NCBI GenBank assembly: GCA_005406025.1
Contig: BGZK01000216.1
Coordinates: 496,001-560,000, forward strand
Reading direction: 5' to 3'
Source of the DNA: Eumeta japonica
Taxonomy: Eukaryota; Arthropoda; Insecta; Lepidoptera; Psychidae
Length of the DNA stretch: 64,000 nucleotides
In this document: piece after piece, positions 27,201 to 33,690 of the stretch
Position numbering within the stretch: position 1 is the first letter of the stretch
Layout: every line of letters starts with the position of its first letter
The notes under the pieces: model-generated
What the model saw: the letters and a program-made list of their open reading frames with translations, nothing else
Told to the model about the DNA's origin: nothing
Databases searched by the model: none
Position numbers and translations under genes: made by a program

Positions 27201-27717
27201 TTTCTGTATTATTTTTCTTCTTCATAGGAACCAAGGGTTTCTAAGTGCACATAGGGTTTTTCCTTATTTTGTGGAAGTTATTCATATTTTGTATATTGTT
27301 ATTACAATACCGGTTTTCATAAATAAAATAACCAAATATTTTTTTTATTTAGGTAAAGATGATTTAAGTTCGCTGTTCGCATCGGCTGAAGAATTCTCAA
27401 CACTTTTAGAAGAAACTGCCACAAACAAGAAACAAGGTTCCAGTCAAGCGGTTTCAAATACAGATAACGCCAGTTTGAAACAACTAGCCTGGGAAGATAA
27501 ACGTGATAGATGGATAAAAGGATATAATAAGAAAATATTGGGAAACAAAAGAACACATGTTGTACGTAAAAATAACAAGAACAGAATATCAAATCAGAAC
27601 ACTAAAAAAATGTCACATACAAAACAAAATCAACAATCAGTTAGAATAGCCAATAAAAAAGGAGGGAAACGAAAAGGTGATGGTATTAAAGGGTCGGGAG
27701 GAAAAAGGAAAAAATAA
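4478..27717 (+). CDS. CEBPZ: CCAAT/enhancer-binding protein zeta (NOC1/Mak21), 20 exons
   Basis: Early 60S ribosome-assembly factor of the CBF/Mak21/Noc family. In yeast Noc1 pairs with Noc2 in the nucleolus and helps export pre-60S particles. Exons: 4478-4636, 4841-4949, 6737-6837, 7044-7131, 7978-8151, 12141-12250, 12598-12743, 12961-13096, 13822-14027, 14313-14583, 18394-18604, 19227-19486, 21449-21584, 21986-22165, 22608-22707, 23319-23437, 24376-24495, 25661-25732, 26891-26983, 27353-27717. They total 3156 nt (1051 aa plus stop), with phases agreeing at all 19 joins; the human protein has about 1054 aa. Helical repeats span residues ~95-500, the conserved CBF core ~650-790 (SYDPLARNP, HYSGDPLIDF, LPVNS), then acidic stretches, the SLFASAEEF motif and a Lys-rich tail. 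The 3' end of exon 12 and the exon 15/16 join are the least certain parts. Confidence 0.9.
4841..4949 (+). CDS. CEBPZ: CEBPZ exon 2
   Basis: Acceptor tttgttttag; starts LPQEPPENKPLTQQKIEELR and ends one base into a codon at a strong gtaagt donor. Confidence 0.85.
6737..6837 (+). CDS. CEBPZ: CEBPZ exon 3
   Basis: Acceptor gttttcag. Encodes WAKTLLNKGAIGDRVAAATV, the start of family-wide similarity (human counterpart LVKQLLNKGTLGDKMAAMIL). Ends phase 0. Confidence 0.9.
7044..7131 (+). CDS. CEBPZ: CEBPZ exon 4
   Basis: Acceptor tttttggtag; reads DNPLYNLTALRNLINNVKPA and ends one base into a codon at gtgaga. Confidence 0.85.
7978..8151 (+). CDS. CEBPZ: CEBPZ exon 5
   Basis: Acceptor catttacag. 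Encodes ISELLIPNTKLRTFEQ and LKLWYYEDQLKELY, matching the human ITDLLPDNRKLRIFSQ and LILWYFEHQLKHL segments. Donor gtgagt. Confidence 0.9.
8830..10532 (+). mobile_element. Degenerate CR1/Jockey-like LINE in CEBPZ intron 5
   Basis: Three separated pieces in + orientation resemble a non-LTR retrotransposon protein. At 8851-9048 is a Lys/Tyr-rich stretch (YKKYYRELRSCINKAL) like the linker before the reverse transcriptase. At 9248-9510 is an RT segment with stops and shifts (VSDDCISLGMLLLTLPHYLN, then VTLVMPLLKK and FRDLQPINILP). At 9731-10090 is the C-terminal domain (RRELHLSSLLFDVLKT... RYAATKCWNNIPLPLKSISI). The 3' end appears to be the three 20-nt repeats at 10473-10532, a CR1-type ending. 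The element is dead: endonuclease and RT catalytic boxes are not intact. Confidence 0.75.
10473..10532 (+). repeat. 3 x 20-nt tandem repeat at LINE 3' end
   Basis: Three exact tandem copies of ccaataaagaaattctatgt at 10473-10492, 10493-10512 and 10513-10532. LINEs of the CR1 clade end in short tandem repeats rather than poly(A), so this probably marks the 3' terminus of the element upstream. Confidence 0.7.
10923..11844 (+). mobile_element. Degenerate, internally deleted mariner transposon
   Basis: Terminal inverted repeats ttggggaaaaagttttctca (from 10925) and the reverse complement of gaaaaaattttccccaa, each bordered by TA, the mariner target site. Between them lie scraps of a mariner transposase: DVKDEPRSGRSVTDS, then ILEKVEQDWHISFYNITKEL and SIDHKTVL, all from the N-terminal helix-turn-helix half, and near 11580-11630 ADLALSDFHLFRSLHNFLG from the third-aspartate region. 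Stops, shifts and loss of the middle catalytic segment leave 922 bp against a usual ~1.3 kb. It lies inside CEBPZ intron 5. Confidence 0.8.
12141..12250 (+). CDS. CEBPZ: CEBPZ exon 6
   Basis: Acceptor catgttgcag; YVEALNNFAHDSVETNKEKA then LMHHPEREK, matching the human QVLETLSHDTLVTTK region. Ends phase 0 at gtgggt. The preceding 4 kb intron carries the LINE and mariner. Confidence 0.88.
12598..12743 (+). CDS. CEBPZ: CEBPZ exon 7
   Basis: Acceptor gtttgcag. NIINKLGDPSQAVSSKVIYH and NHPNMKSVVLLEIEKMLF match human VVNKLGDPQNRIATKASH and KHPNMKGVVSGEVERLLF. Ends two bases into an Arg codon. Confidence 0.92.
12961..13096 (+). CDS. CEBPZ: CEBPZ exon 8
   Basis: Acceptor tatttttcag; STRAQYYGICFLNQFF is nearly identical to human SSKAQYYAICFLNQMA. 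Ends ...ASIKK, phase 0. Confidence 0.92.
13281..13360. repeat. Nested stem-loop repeat in CEBPZ intron 8
   Basis: The arm at 13289-13303 (ttcttacacctagat) pairs with 13307-13321 at 14 of 15 positions across a 3-nt loop. A second copy of the right arm at 13338-13360 pairs with 13281-13303 at 21 of 23. The 80-bp unit therefore holds one left arm and two alternative right arms, like the rearranged core of a small foldback element. Confidence 0.6.
13822..14027 (+). CDS. CEBPZ: CEBPZ exon 9
   Basis: Acceptor catttttcag; LTGVKRAYPFANKERL and HLSKFNIAIHALALLFQISD match human LTGVNRAYPYSQ and HIVNFNTSVQALMLLFQVMN. GC content is higher than in the introns. Donor gtacgt. Confidence 0.93.
14313..14583 (+). 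CDS. CEBPZ: CEBPZ exon 10
   Basis: RYYTALYRKLTNPEIF, then FVKRLLQLCCSMIPAQACGM, matching human RYYTALYRKMLDPGL and FVKRLLQVTCQQMPPFICGA. Ends phase 0 at a gtaatt donor after KKEVKE. Confidence 0.93.
14584..18393 (+). other. CEBPZ intron 10 (3.8 kb)
   Basis: No additional exon is needed or clearly visible. It contains a cluster of four hairpins at 16072-16240, a short degenerate hexamer-rich patch near 16600-16670, and a decayed repeat near 18045-18300 that may be SINE-like. The rest is featureless AT-rich sequence. Confidence 0.5.
16072..16240. repeat. Cluster of four consecutive hairpins
   Basis: Within 169 bp: 16072-16094, perfect 11-bp arms acggaggtgac/gtcacctccgt around one base; 16151-16175, 12-bp arms with one mismatch (accctccacaag/cttgtagagggt) around one base; 16196-16213, perfect 7-bp arms ctttatc/gataaag; 16221-16240, perfect 8-bp arms aagtagga/tcctactt. 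No open frame. It lies in intron 10 of CEBPZ on the sense strand. Confidence 0.65.
18394..18604 (+). CDS. CEBPZ: CEBPZ exon 11 (acidic linker)
   Basis: Acceptor atgtttcag. A Glu/Asp/Asn/Ser-rich linker (EPSEQEENDKNGTESISEEN...) ending KRVDLLRGNKQDLLNG. This region is poorly conserved in the family; human CEBPZ has a similar acidic stretch at this place. Confidence 0.8.
19227..19486 (+). CDS. CEBPZ: CEBPZ exon 12
   Basis: Acceptor ctcattag; DDDDDEVYLDLKIDDEGNVK, a basic cluster KPKKRKK, then GWFHAIVK, comparable to human SWVHFDNLK. The 3' end is set at 19486 (aaa|gttaga) because it restores phase 0 into exon 13. The donor is weak, and an upstream in-phase gt at 19470 is possible. Confidence 0.7.
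19588..19800 (+). repeat. Dispersed repeat ('gggttccg...' type)
   Basis: The string gggttccgagccaaaatggc is followed by 'tgtctgtccgtctatctgt' and 'aggagggcactcc'. I recall a dispersed insect repeat of the form GGGTTCCGTACCCAAAGGGT...GTCTGTCTGTC. It appears to be a degraded copy in CEBPZ intron 12; its class is not certain. Confidence 0.45.
21449..21584 (+). CDS. CEBPZ: CEBPZ exon 13 (CBF core)
   Basis: Acceptor atgttacag; SYDPLARNPSFAG then HFHPTVKLFAEKLLN align with human KYDPFSRNPLFCG and HFHPSVALFAKTIL. This is the most characteristic block of the family. Donor gtaaat. Confidence 0.93.
21986..22165 (+). CDS. CEBPZ: CEBPZ exon 14 (CBF core)
   Basis: Acceptor cttgtttgcag; IHYSGDPLIDFSGVRFLDRF and VFKNPKKR match human IQYSGDPLQDFTLMRFLDRF and VYRNPK. 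Confidence 0.95.
22608..22707 (+). CDS. CEBPZ: CEBPZ exon 15
   Basis: Acceptor aaatttcag; LRSLPVNSASYLNENATRIP then VDEKFLYEYEYN, matching human IRHLPVNSKEFLAKEESQIP and VDEVFFHRYY. The 3' end at 22707 (cct|gtattt) is chosen for phase and is not a strong donor. Confidence 0.82.
23025..23150 (+). repeat. Lepidoptera-type interspersed repeat tail
   Basis: The string gactcttctggagtgctgat is followed by gtccatgggcagcc, 'ctaccttctgatggctcacatactcgtttgccc' and an A-run. It closely resembles the end of repeats found throughout moth genomes (GTCCATGGGCGGC...CACTTACCATCAGGTG...CTCGTTTGCC). It is on the + strand inside CEBPZ intron 15 and is one of the better clues to the host order. Confidence 0.6.
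23319..23437 (+). CDS. CEBPZ: CEBPZ exon 16
   Basis: Acceptor cattgccag; FLKERRTALDSDAESDSDDS then EDFERYLDSM, comparable to the human DEEFEELIDTF segment. Ends one base into a codon at gtgggt. Confidence 0.85.
24376..24495 (+). CDS. CEBPZ: CEBPZ exon 17
   Basis: Acceptor ctatatag; ADSDEELDYLAEVETAKQRQ followed by a Lys/Glu/Asp-rich stretch ending DADDDDE. Donor gtatat. Confidence 0.85.
24850..25612 (+). mobile_element. RTE-type LINE 3' fragments in CEBPZ intron 17
   Basis: At 24864-25010 a repeat tail (gactcctctgaagttggg... gtccatgagcggcg... ctcatttgcccc) of the same kind as at 23025-23150 ends in a short A-rich stretch. From ~25035 to 25612 there are scraps of a LINE C-terminus in + orientation: SERVNVKNNVNRALLTVIHG, CRNSDIRLCRGLK, RLTNLIYRENV (with an in-frame stop), and AREICKDHIKGKFMVFAYLN. 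Stops and frameshifts make it dead. It ends about 50 bp before exon 18, so the open frame at 25501 fuses LINE remains with CEBPZ exon sequence and is not a gene. Confidence 0.65.
25661..25732 (+). CDS. CEBPZ: CEBPZ exon 18
   Basis: Acceptor atttcaacag; acidic DISDGELEISGDEDEPSGLS ending GDEE. Part of the acidic nucleolar-type region. Confidence 0.85.
25733..26890 (+). other. CEBPZ intron 18
   Basis: 1.16 kb of AT-rich sequence between two short acidic exons. I see no gene or clear repeat in it. Confidence 0.5.
26891..26983 (+). CDS. CEBPZ: CEBPZ exon 19
   Basis: Acceptor tccttgacag; ELLLEGSDEEDEIEVSGKKA, then a Lys-rich run KNKLNIKVK. Donor gtaaca. Confidence 0.85.
27353..27717 (+). CDS. 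CEBPZ: CEBPZ exon 20 (C-terminus)
   Basis: Acceptor ttttttatttag directly before gtaaag. SSLFASAEEFSTLLEE and DNASLKQLAWEDKRDRWIKG match human SSLFVSAEEFGHLLDE and DNASLKQLRWEAERDDWL. A Lys/Arg/Gly/Asn-rich nucleolar-type tail (KKGGKRKGDGIKGSGGKRKK) precedes the TAA. Confidence 0.93.
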
Positions 27718-27727
27718 TTTGTTTGTA

Positions 27728-27733
27728 AATAAA
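27728..27733 (+). terminator. Polyadenylation signal of CEBPZ
   Basis: AATAAA overlaps the first possible position 11 bp after the stop codon. Further ATAAA-type signals follow near 27800 and 27835, so the exact 3' end is uncertain. Confidence 0.5.
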
Positions 27734-29610
27734 TGAATTGATATATATAAATCTTAAATTGTTTTAATTATCTTGATATATTGAATGTGACTTTCCAGAA
27801 ATAAAAATGTTAATAAATCACTGGATCTACTATAAATAAAGAGATAATAACATCAAATAAGCTTTTTATTACCCGTGTATTTTCTTAAAGTGAGAAAAAG
27901 CACCAAATATATTAAACTTCAATCGGGTTGATTTTACTATTGCTTGTTAAATTTTAAGGTTCTTTGAAGCAGGTTTATTAACACCCACTTTATATAAAAG
28001 CAATTGAAAAAGTCCATAGTGAAATACTAAAAGACATGCTCATGGCCATGGCGATGTTAGCTCGACCGTTGTTTAAGAAGCCAATCTTTAAACTATTGCA
28101 TGATAAAAATTCAAAAAGATTTATTTGTGTATAATCTATGGTTTATTTCTTTGCCCAGATTGCCCACTAGGCTGTGTGCCCCAAAAAATATTCATCTTAT
28201 TGTGAATTATTGCAGGTGGAAGAATTGTCGATATATCAATTAATCTTTAATACATTTTAGAAGGTGCCATAGAAATCATAACCAAGATCGGGATCATGCT
28301 ATCAATCATGATCCTTGACCTTGTTTCTGCTTTTAATTCCAATCCTGATGCAGCAAAATTAGATTAAAAGCTACTATGTGTTAGTAGTGATGCAAACTAT
28401 TGTCAAACCAAATTGCATCCAATTCTGTGTGGTAGTTTTTCTGGAGTTTGTAAACAAATGCACTGACAAACAGACATTCTAGAAACCGTTGGAATATCTA
28501 TCAAAATTTCTAATATTCCCAGAGTGGTTTTTCTCAAAGAGTTTCTCAAATATCTTTAATGTACAATTTATTTCTCTACTATTCCGTTACGGGTATAGGT
28601 AATGTGCGAGCTGTAACAATGTTACGAGAAATTTACAATGAAATTTCAACAATACTGAATACTCTAGTGTTGTTGAAACAGAAAATAAGACATTACATTA
28701 ATCTATATTTACAAATTTAAGCAAACTATATTTTTATTCAACATATATGGTAAAAATAACATGATAAAGCTACAATAAAAAAAGTACTTTTGTAAGAAAG
28801 TTCCCAAAGTACCCAGACAATTCTTCCAGTCTGTGTGTTGATAGTTATTTAAATACAGATAGACATTCTATAGTTTTTATATTTCTGGATTATACAAGAA
28901 TCCATCTCTGGTACAAATATGATGTTAGCAAAATCATGTTTATGTTTTGTAAATGAAGAAATGTAACTGGTTTCTTATTTCAGTTTTAACAATCCTGGCA
29001 TTTACACTAGTTTCATTACAATACCCCATTAATACTTTAAACTTGTAATGTGCTATGTAACACATTAACAATTTTGCTATTAAATTTATAATACTTCTTC
29101 TTCTTAATTTGTAAGTACTTCTGTATAACAGACCTTAAAGTTTATTTACTTATCTCAAATAATTTACAATAATAATTTGAAATGAAGTAAGTGTGGAAAG
29201 GGTGTAAATGAGGCTGATTTATTCATTGTATCAATAACTCTAAACACTATTCTCGTTAACAGTTTATCGCATTATACATATCATTTAGAAATTTTGGCAT
29301 TATAGTAAATACCTAGGTACTTATATTGCAAACTACTGAACCCTATTTATGTTTCTGGTAAATACGCGCTTGACACGTTTGTGTACGGCGTCAAAAAAAA
29401 TAACATATATCTAGTATATAAATATATTTTTACCCTACACATATATACCTTTATTTTTTTATGCTTTATGAGTGTTATATTCATGATTTACAGACTTACC
29501 TACAACACTATAAATAAACAGTTGGATATACAACATAATATTATCTGCTGCCAAAAAAAAGCAATACATTTATATACGTCGATGTTTACTTACAACTGAT
29601 TATCCTTTAG
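27734..29610. other. Spacer downstream of CEBPZ
   Basis: AT-rich with no supported gene. A patch at about 28260-28345 is rich in degenerate 'aatcatgatcc / attccaatcctgat' hexamers, like those at 14095-14180, 16600-16670 and 37620-38410. Confidence 0.5.
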
Positions 29611-29669
29611 AATAGCGCAGGCAAATTCAATTTTGACGAAGAAGGTCACCGAAACCGATTCGTTGATGA
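29611..29669 (+). CDS. Possible small exon
   Basis: A 59-nt segment sits between an acceptor-like tatcctttag and a very strong gtaagtatt donor. Two frames are open. One reads NSAGKFNFDEEGHRNRFVDE; the other, with an internal cag as alternative acceptor, reads ANSILTKKVTETDSL. It lies about 900 bp upstream of the start codon at 30574, so it could be an exon of a gene I cannot otherwise see or an alternative 5' exon. It has no recognised family. Confidence 0.25.
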
Positions 29670-29979
29670 GTAAGTATTAACTTGTATTGATATTTTTAAA
29701 CCTTATAATTAAAAACAATAAATATATACCTACCTGCCAACTAGTCGTAACCGTTGCATTGATTTGCATTTCAAATTTAAATGAAAAAGGACATAAACCG
29801 TAAGATATTGTGAGATGTATATCATGTTAGTATTCTAAGACATTCCTTTGACCTTGAATCAAATCGCCATTACGTCGTTTGACCTTGTGCAGTGCATATA
29901 TTTCGTATATAAAGCGTATATCGTTTGTTGTTCAAAAATAAGTTATATTCCAAGAAAATCAGATTCCTTTTAGGGTTTC

Positions 29980-30573
29980 AGATCCGGCATATCTTACGGC
30001 CGAGGCTGTCCGCGCAACGCATGTTTGTTGACAGTAGTTATGTACGGTCCGCGGGGCGCAGCGGAGTCGTTCTCCCTGTACACGTGCGTTAACGTAATAA
30101 ACGTATCAATACACACCATTACAACTCTGTCCGGATAGCATTTATCGCCGCCATTAGTGAAATAACTTTTGGACCTGTGTATTCGTGTTTTGAAAGGGGA
30201 AGAGCGTGTAAAATCATTGCCAATGACGTTAGTTAGGCTATTAATAGCCGGACGTGTATTCCGATAACGTTGTTTTTGTTGTTTATTGGTTGTTATATAG
30301 GTAAATATTGTGTTTGGTGCATTACTGTGACATTCCGTTAGTTCATTAGATTCTAATTAGCGTGCTAATACCGCAATTGTCATAGATTTGCCGCCGGAAA
30401 ATATTTTGACACACGTTTGACAGTTCACCGAGACACACAGGCGCAGTTTTGTTTTGCCGGCTGCTAGTGCTGTTTGTTATTGCTATCGATAAATAGACTT
30501 ATCTTCAAAAGTTTTTATAAATTATCCTTTTAAGATCATTAAAATTTAATTTTGTATATATGCTTAAAATATA
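29980..30573 (+). promoter_or_regulatory. Promoter and 5' UTR of the 30574 gene
   Basis: CpG and GC content rise sharply at 29990-30190 (ccgcggggcgcagcgg and similar) within an AT-rich region. A CACGTG lies at about 30100, and a perfect TATCGATA (30484-30491), the insect DRE housekeeping promoter box, lies 83 bp before the start codon. An in-frame TAA just upstream of the ATG fixes the start. The transcription start is not determined. Confidence 0.5.
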
Positions 30574-31210
30574 ATGGAGTCTGAAATACAAAATGCAAGT
30601 AAAAAACACGATGAGACGGGAGATGTTTCAGTGTCTACCACAAGTTCCAATCAGCCATTATCAGGAAATTTGAATCTTCCTGAAGATACTTTTAGAATGA
30701 GTTTGGATAATTTCTCATTAATCGGTGAAAATGTCACAGTGTCTGACAGAAATTTTTCGCTTGACAGTGCCGGCAGTAAAATAGATTCCGGTATCCAAAT
30801 TACACCCGATGTGGAACACTCGGAAACTTCGCCGAATTTAGATGTTGATCGTTTACCTATAATAGATACCCCTACTCAAATTATGCCTAAAAGTAGTCAT
30901 GAAACAAACAGACCAACCGATCTATTAAAACTATCGTTGTGCAAAAAGAACGAGAAAGACGTTTTTGTTAAACCATCACCGATAGTTGAAGTTATGTCTC
31001 CTGCAAAAATGTTGCAATTTGAGATAGAAGCTAAAAGCGCCACACCGACAATGAAACGAGCTGCTGTAGACTTTGAGTTTTATAATAAAAAGAATTGCGA
31101 TGAAAATGCTGAAGAAAATTCCAATCAAAACGAAGGATTAAATGGACAAAGTTATAAAGAAACTCCTGTCATTGTGAAACCCAACACGGTTCGTCACGAA
31201 ATCGGATACG
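30574..31210 (+). CDS. First coding exon of an unrecognised Ser/Thr/Asn-rich protein
   Basis: An open frame of 212 codons plus one base runs from ATG 30574 to a consensus gtaagt donor; the open frame past it is just intron read-through. The in-frame TAA six bases upstream makes this the start. The protein is hydrophilic and probably disordered (MESEIQNASKKHDETG...), with several Ser/Thr-Pro sites (ITPDVE, DTPTQ, PSPIVEVMSP, ATPTMK) and two small hydrophobic/acidic blocks, SPAKMLQFEIE and AAVDFEFYNKKN. The 'SP-K-x-FE' pattern faintly recalls the disordered part of TACC centrosomal proteins, but that is weak. No following exon is identified before 38 kb. Its end phase (+1) equals that of the JIL-1-like exon at 45999-46437. 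Confidence 0.65.
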
Positions 31211-33546
31211 GTAAGTAATATATGCATATAAATGTGTATAACGTGACTTCAGTGTTGTTCTTATTTAGTATAATTTACAATTATAAAATAATAATAATTA
31301 TTAGTATATGTGTTTTTATTATTCATAATGAGAGCTTTACAAGTATCTCCCATGTTCAATAAAATCTTTTATGTTGATTCTATTCTATTTCGGTTACGTA
31401 GAATATCATAGATATTCAAGTAATATATAATAAAAAATTTCTCATGCCGTCTATGCAGATTACACTCATAAGTAACTGTAAAGGCGAGTCAGTATCATTT
31501 TATGTCACTACAAGCTGTATAAGAGTAATCACTGTTTTTACTTTAAACAATAGAAAGGATAAAACTTAACCAAATTCTGAAAAAAACATGAAGTCTAAAC
31601 TAAAAAGAATTTTGCATTTTTGTACAAAGTATGTTGACCATCTAAATTGCGTAAACGGTACAAACTGGCAAATTCTCTAAAAAATTGTCATAAATTCAAA
31701 TATCTTTTAAATAGTTTGTCTTGATTAGTTTCATGAATTATATCTTTCGATTACAAACACAACTTCGTCAGGACTATTTTATAACATTATAAGTTATATT
31801 ATAAATTGTACAAAAAATAAATCCTTGAAAATGTAATATTTAATATCCCATTAGCCTCAACATTGCTGTCAATAATTGGAACAAAGAAAAACTATTCACG
31901 TTTATGAGTGTTTCGGAAATATTTCCTTTTATACGAAGATGAAAAGTATCCTATGGTCATCAAATTAAGTGAACTGTTAAGCGATGAAAGCAGAACAAGT
32001 GCTAACACATTCATTTAGTATTACATTCAAATGTTATTTAAAGTATCATCCTAATCGGTTTACTGTTTTAACATATTCATTATTTAGTAAAGATAAAATT
32101 ATATTCTTGAAAACGGTTTTAAATGAATATCGTATAGCATTGTGCAATAGTTTCTAAAATTTGTTTGACATTTATGCTATAGATAATTATGGCATGGTAA
32201 TTTATAATTATTTAGAATAGGAATCAGAATCTGAAATGAACAGGAAACCTATATTAAAAAAAAAATGAAATCAGTAATTTGTTTCTTAACAACGATAGTA
32301 AATTTATAGGTAAAATGAAATGTATTGTTTCGTAATGTATTCTCGTATTAAATTTGAATTATTGCAGAATAATACATTCTTTCACGAAGCAAGTTGTTTG
32401 ACAATGATAAGAACGACCGCTATCTATTTTTCGATAACGAGTTAGATAATTGAAATTATTGTACGTGTTTTCAGTTATTTTATTGACAAAACTTCCATCA
32501 CTAGCCGGCCAGAGAGCAATCAAACGAGTTGCGATATCAGGTTTAGAGCAGTGTTCACTTATATAGGTTTTAAAGGTAAGAACGAGAGGTCAACATACCG
32601 CTTGGGATCCGAATAATATGCTACGTTGCGGTTTGGCTCATTCCTATGAATGTATTGGCTTGGATTGCGAATTGCCACACAGCAACATAATTGCAACAAT
32701 ATTATAAGTCGATATTCCATAGTCGGAGTTCATTCTTTCTCTCTTAAAATGCTGTCGAAACTTCTTGTACTAATTTCAAAATGTCTTTTGATATAAGTGT
32801 TACTTTCTCCATTTCTTTTCAAAAGACAAAAAACAATAAACCTTAATGCTAAAGCCAGATACCTCATTACCCAACAGCGTCAGAAGGAGGGTAATATTGT
32901 ATATCTGTACCTATATTTCTTCGGCACGCTCCATAGCTTAGACGATTCCATGGATCAATACTTTAGCTTTTAATTTAATGGTTTTAGCGTTTTGATTTAC
33001 TTACCTTTTCATTGTTAAGTTATATAAGGTAATTTACATAAGGTAATTTATGATGTGTGAAATAATATAATATATTTCATTCAAATATTGATGAACAAAG
33101 CGTTTGTGCTGTTTATTTATTATTATTTTAATTAATGTACGTTAATAAAAATCGTGTTTGTATACATTCTAATATGCTTTATTACATGTTATACTTACTA
33201 TTTTTTATACAACATATGACACCTTAACGTAATTAAATTTTAGTTATATTTTAATGCGTTACTTTTGTAAAAAAAACTTTGACATCTTTTTACCTGACTG
33301 CAGCAAACCCCAAAAGGAGGGTTATTGTTTTGTGACACATAGGTAACCCTTTATTTATAGCAGGTTATGTTTGACATTTTTTCATCTTTTATCAACATTG
33401 AGAAAAAAACGAATGAAATCTTAAATTTGTACACGCTTCAACAATTATAGTTTACTTTGCAACAGTAAAAAGTTCTGTACTTCAATAACCGTATTGAAGT
33501 ATAGATTTAAAAATTGTCATAAGTTATTTTTTTCATATTCGTTACA

Positions 33547-33690
33547 GCCGTTGAACGTCCACTGCTGGACATATGATTCCAGTTTCTCCGATAGATTTTT
33601 ACGATCCCGAGCCACCTGTGACCAACATATGCCCGTGATCCACGACCATATCCACTCCATTACTGGCATCACGCACTCCTAAAAGACTGT
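33547..33690. repeat. Decayed insect interspersed repeat
   Basis: The string gccgttgaacgtccactgctggacata, followed by 'cgatcccgagccacctgtgacc', resembles the 'GTCCACTGCTGGACATAGGCC' signature found near the ends of RTE-like insect LINEs. It has no intact frame. Confidence 0.4.

Noticed and set aside
27184..27717. 177-codon open frame with a hydrophobic N-terminus
   Set aside because: The apparent signal or membrane segment is translated intron; the real exon 20 starts at 27353 after a clear acceptor.
32468..32557. Exon-like stretch after ttttcag in phase with the 30574 exon (reads ILLTKLPSLAGQRAIKRVAI)
   Set aside because: The acceptor and phase fit, but the donor (gtttag) is poor, the frame soon ends, and nothing supports coding. 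Kept only as a possibility.
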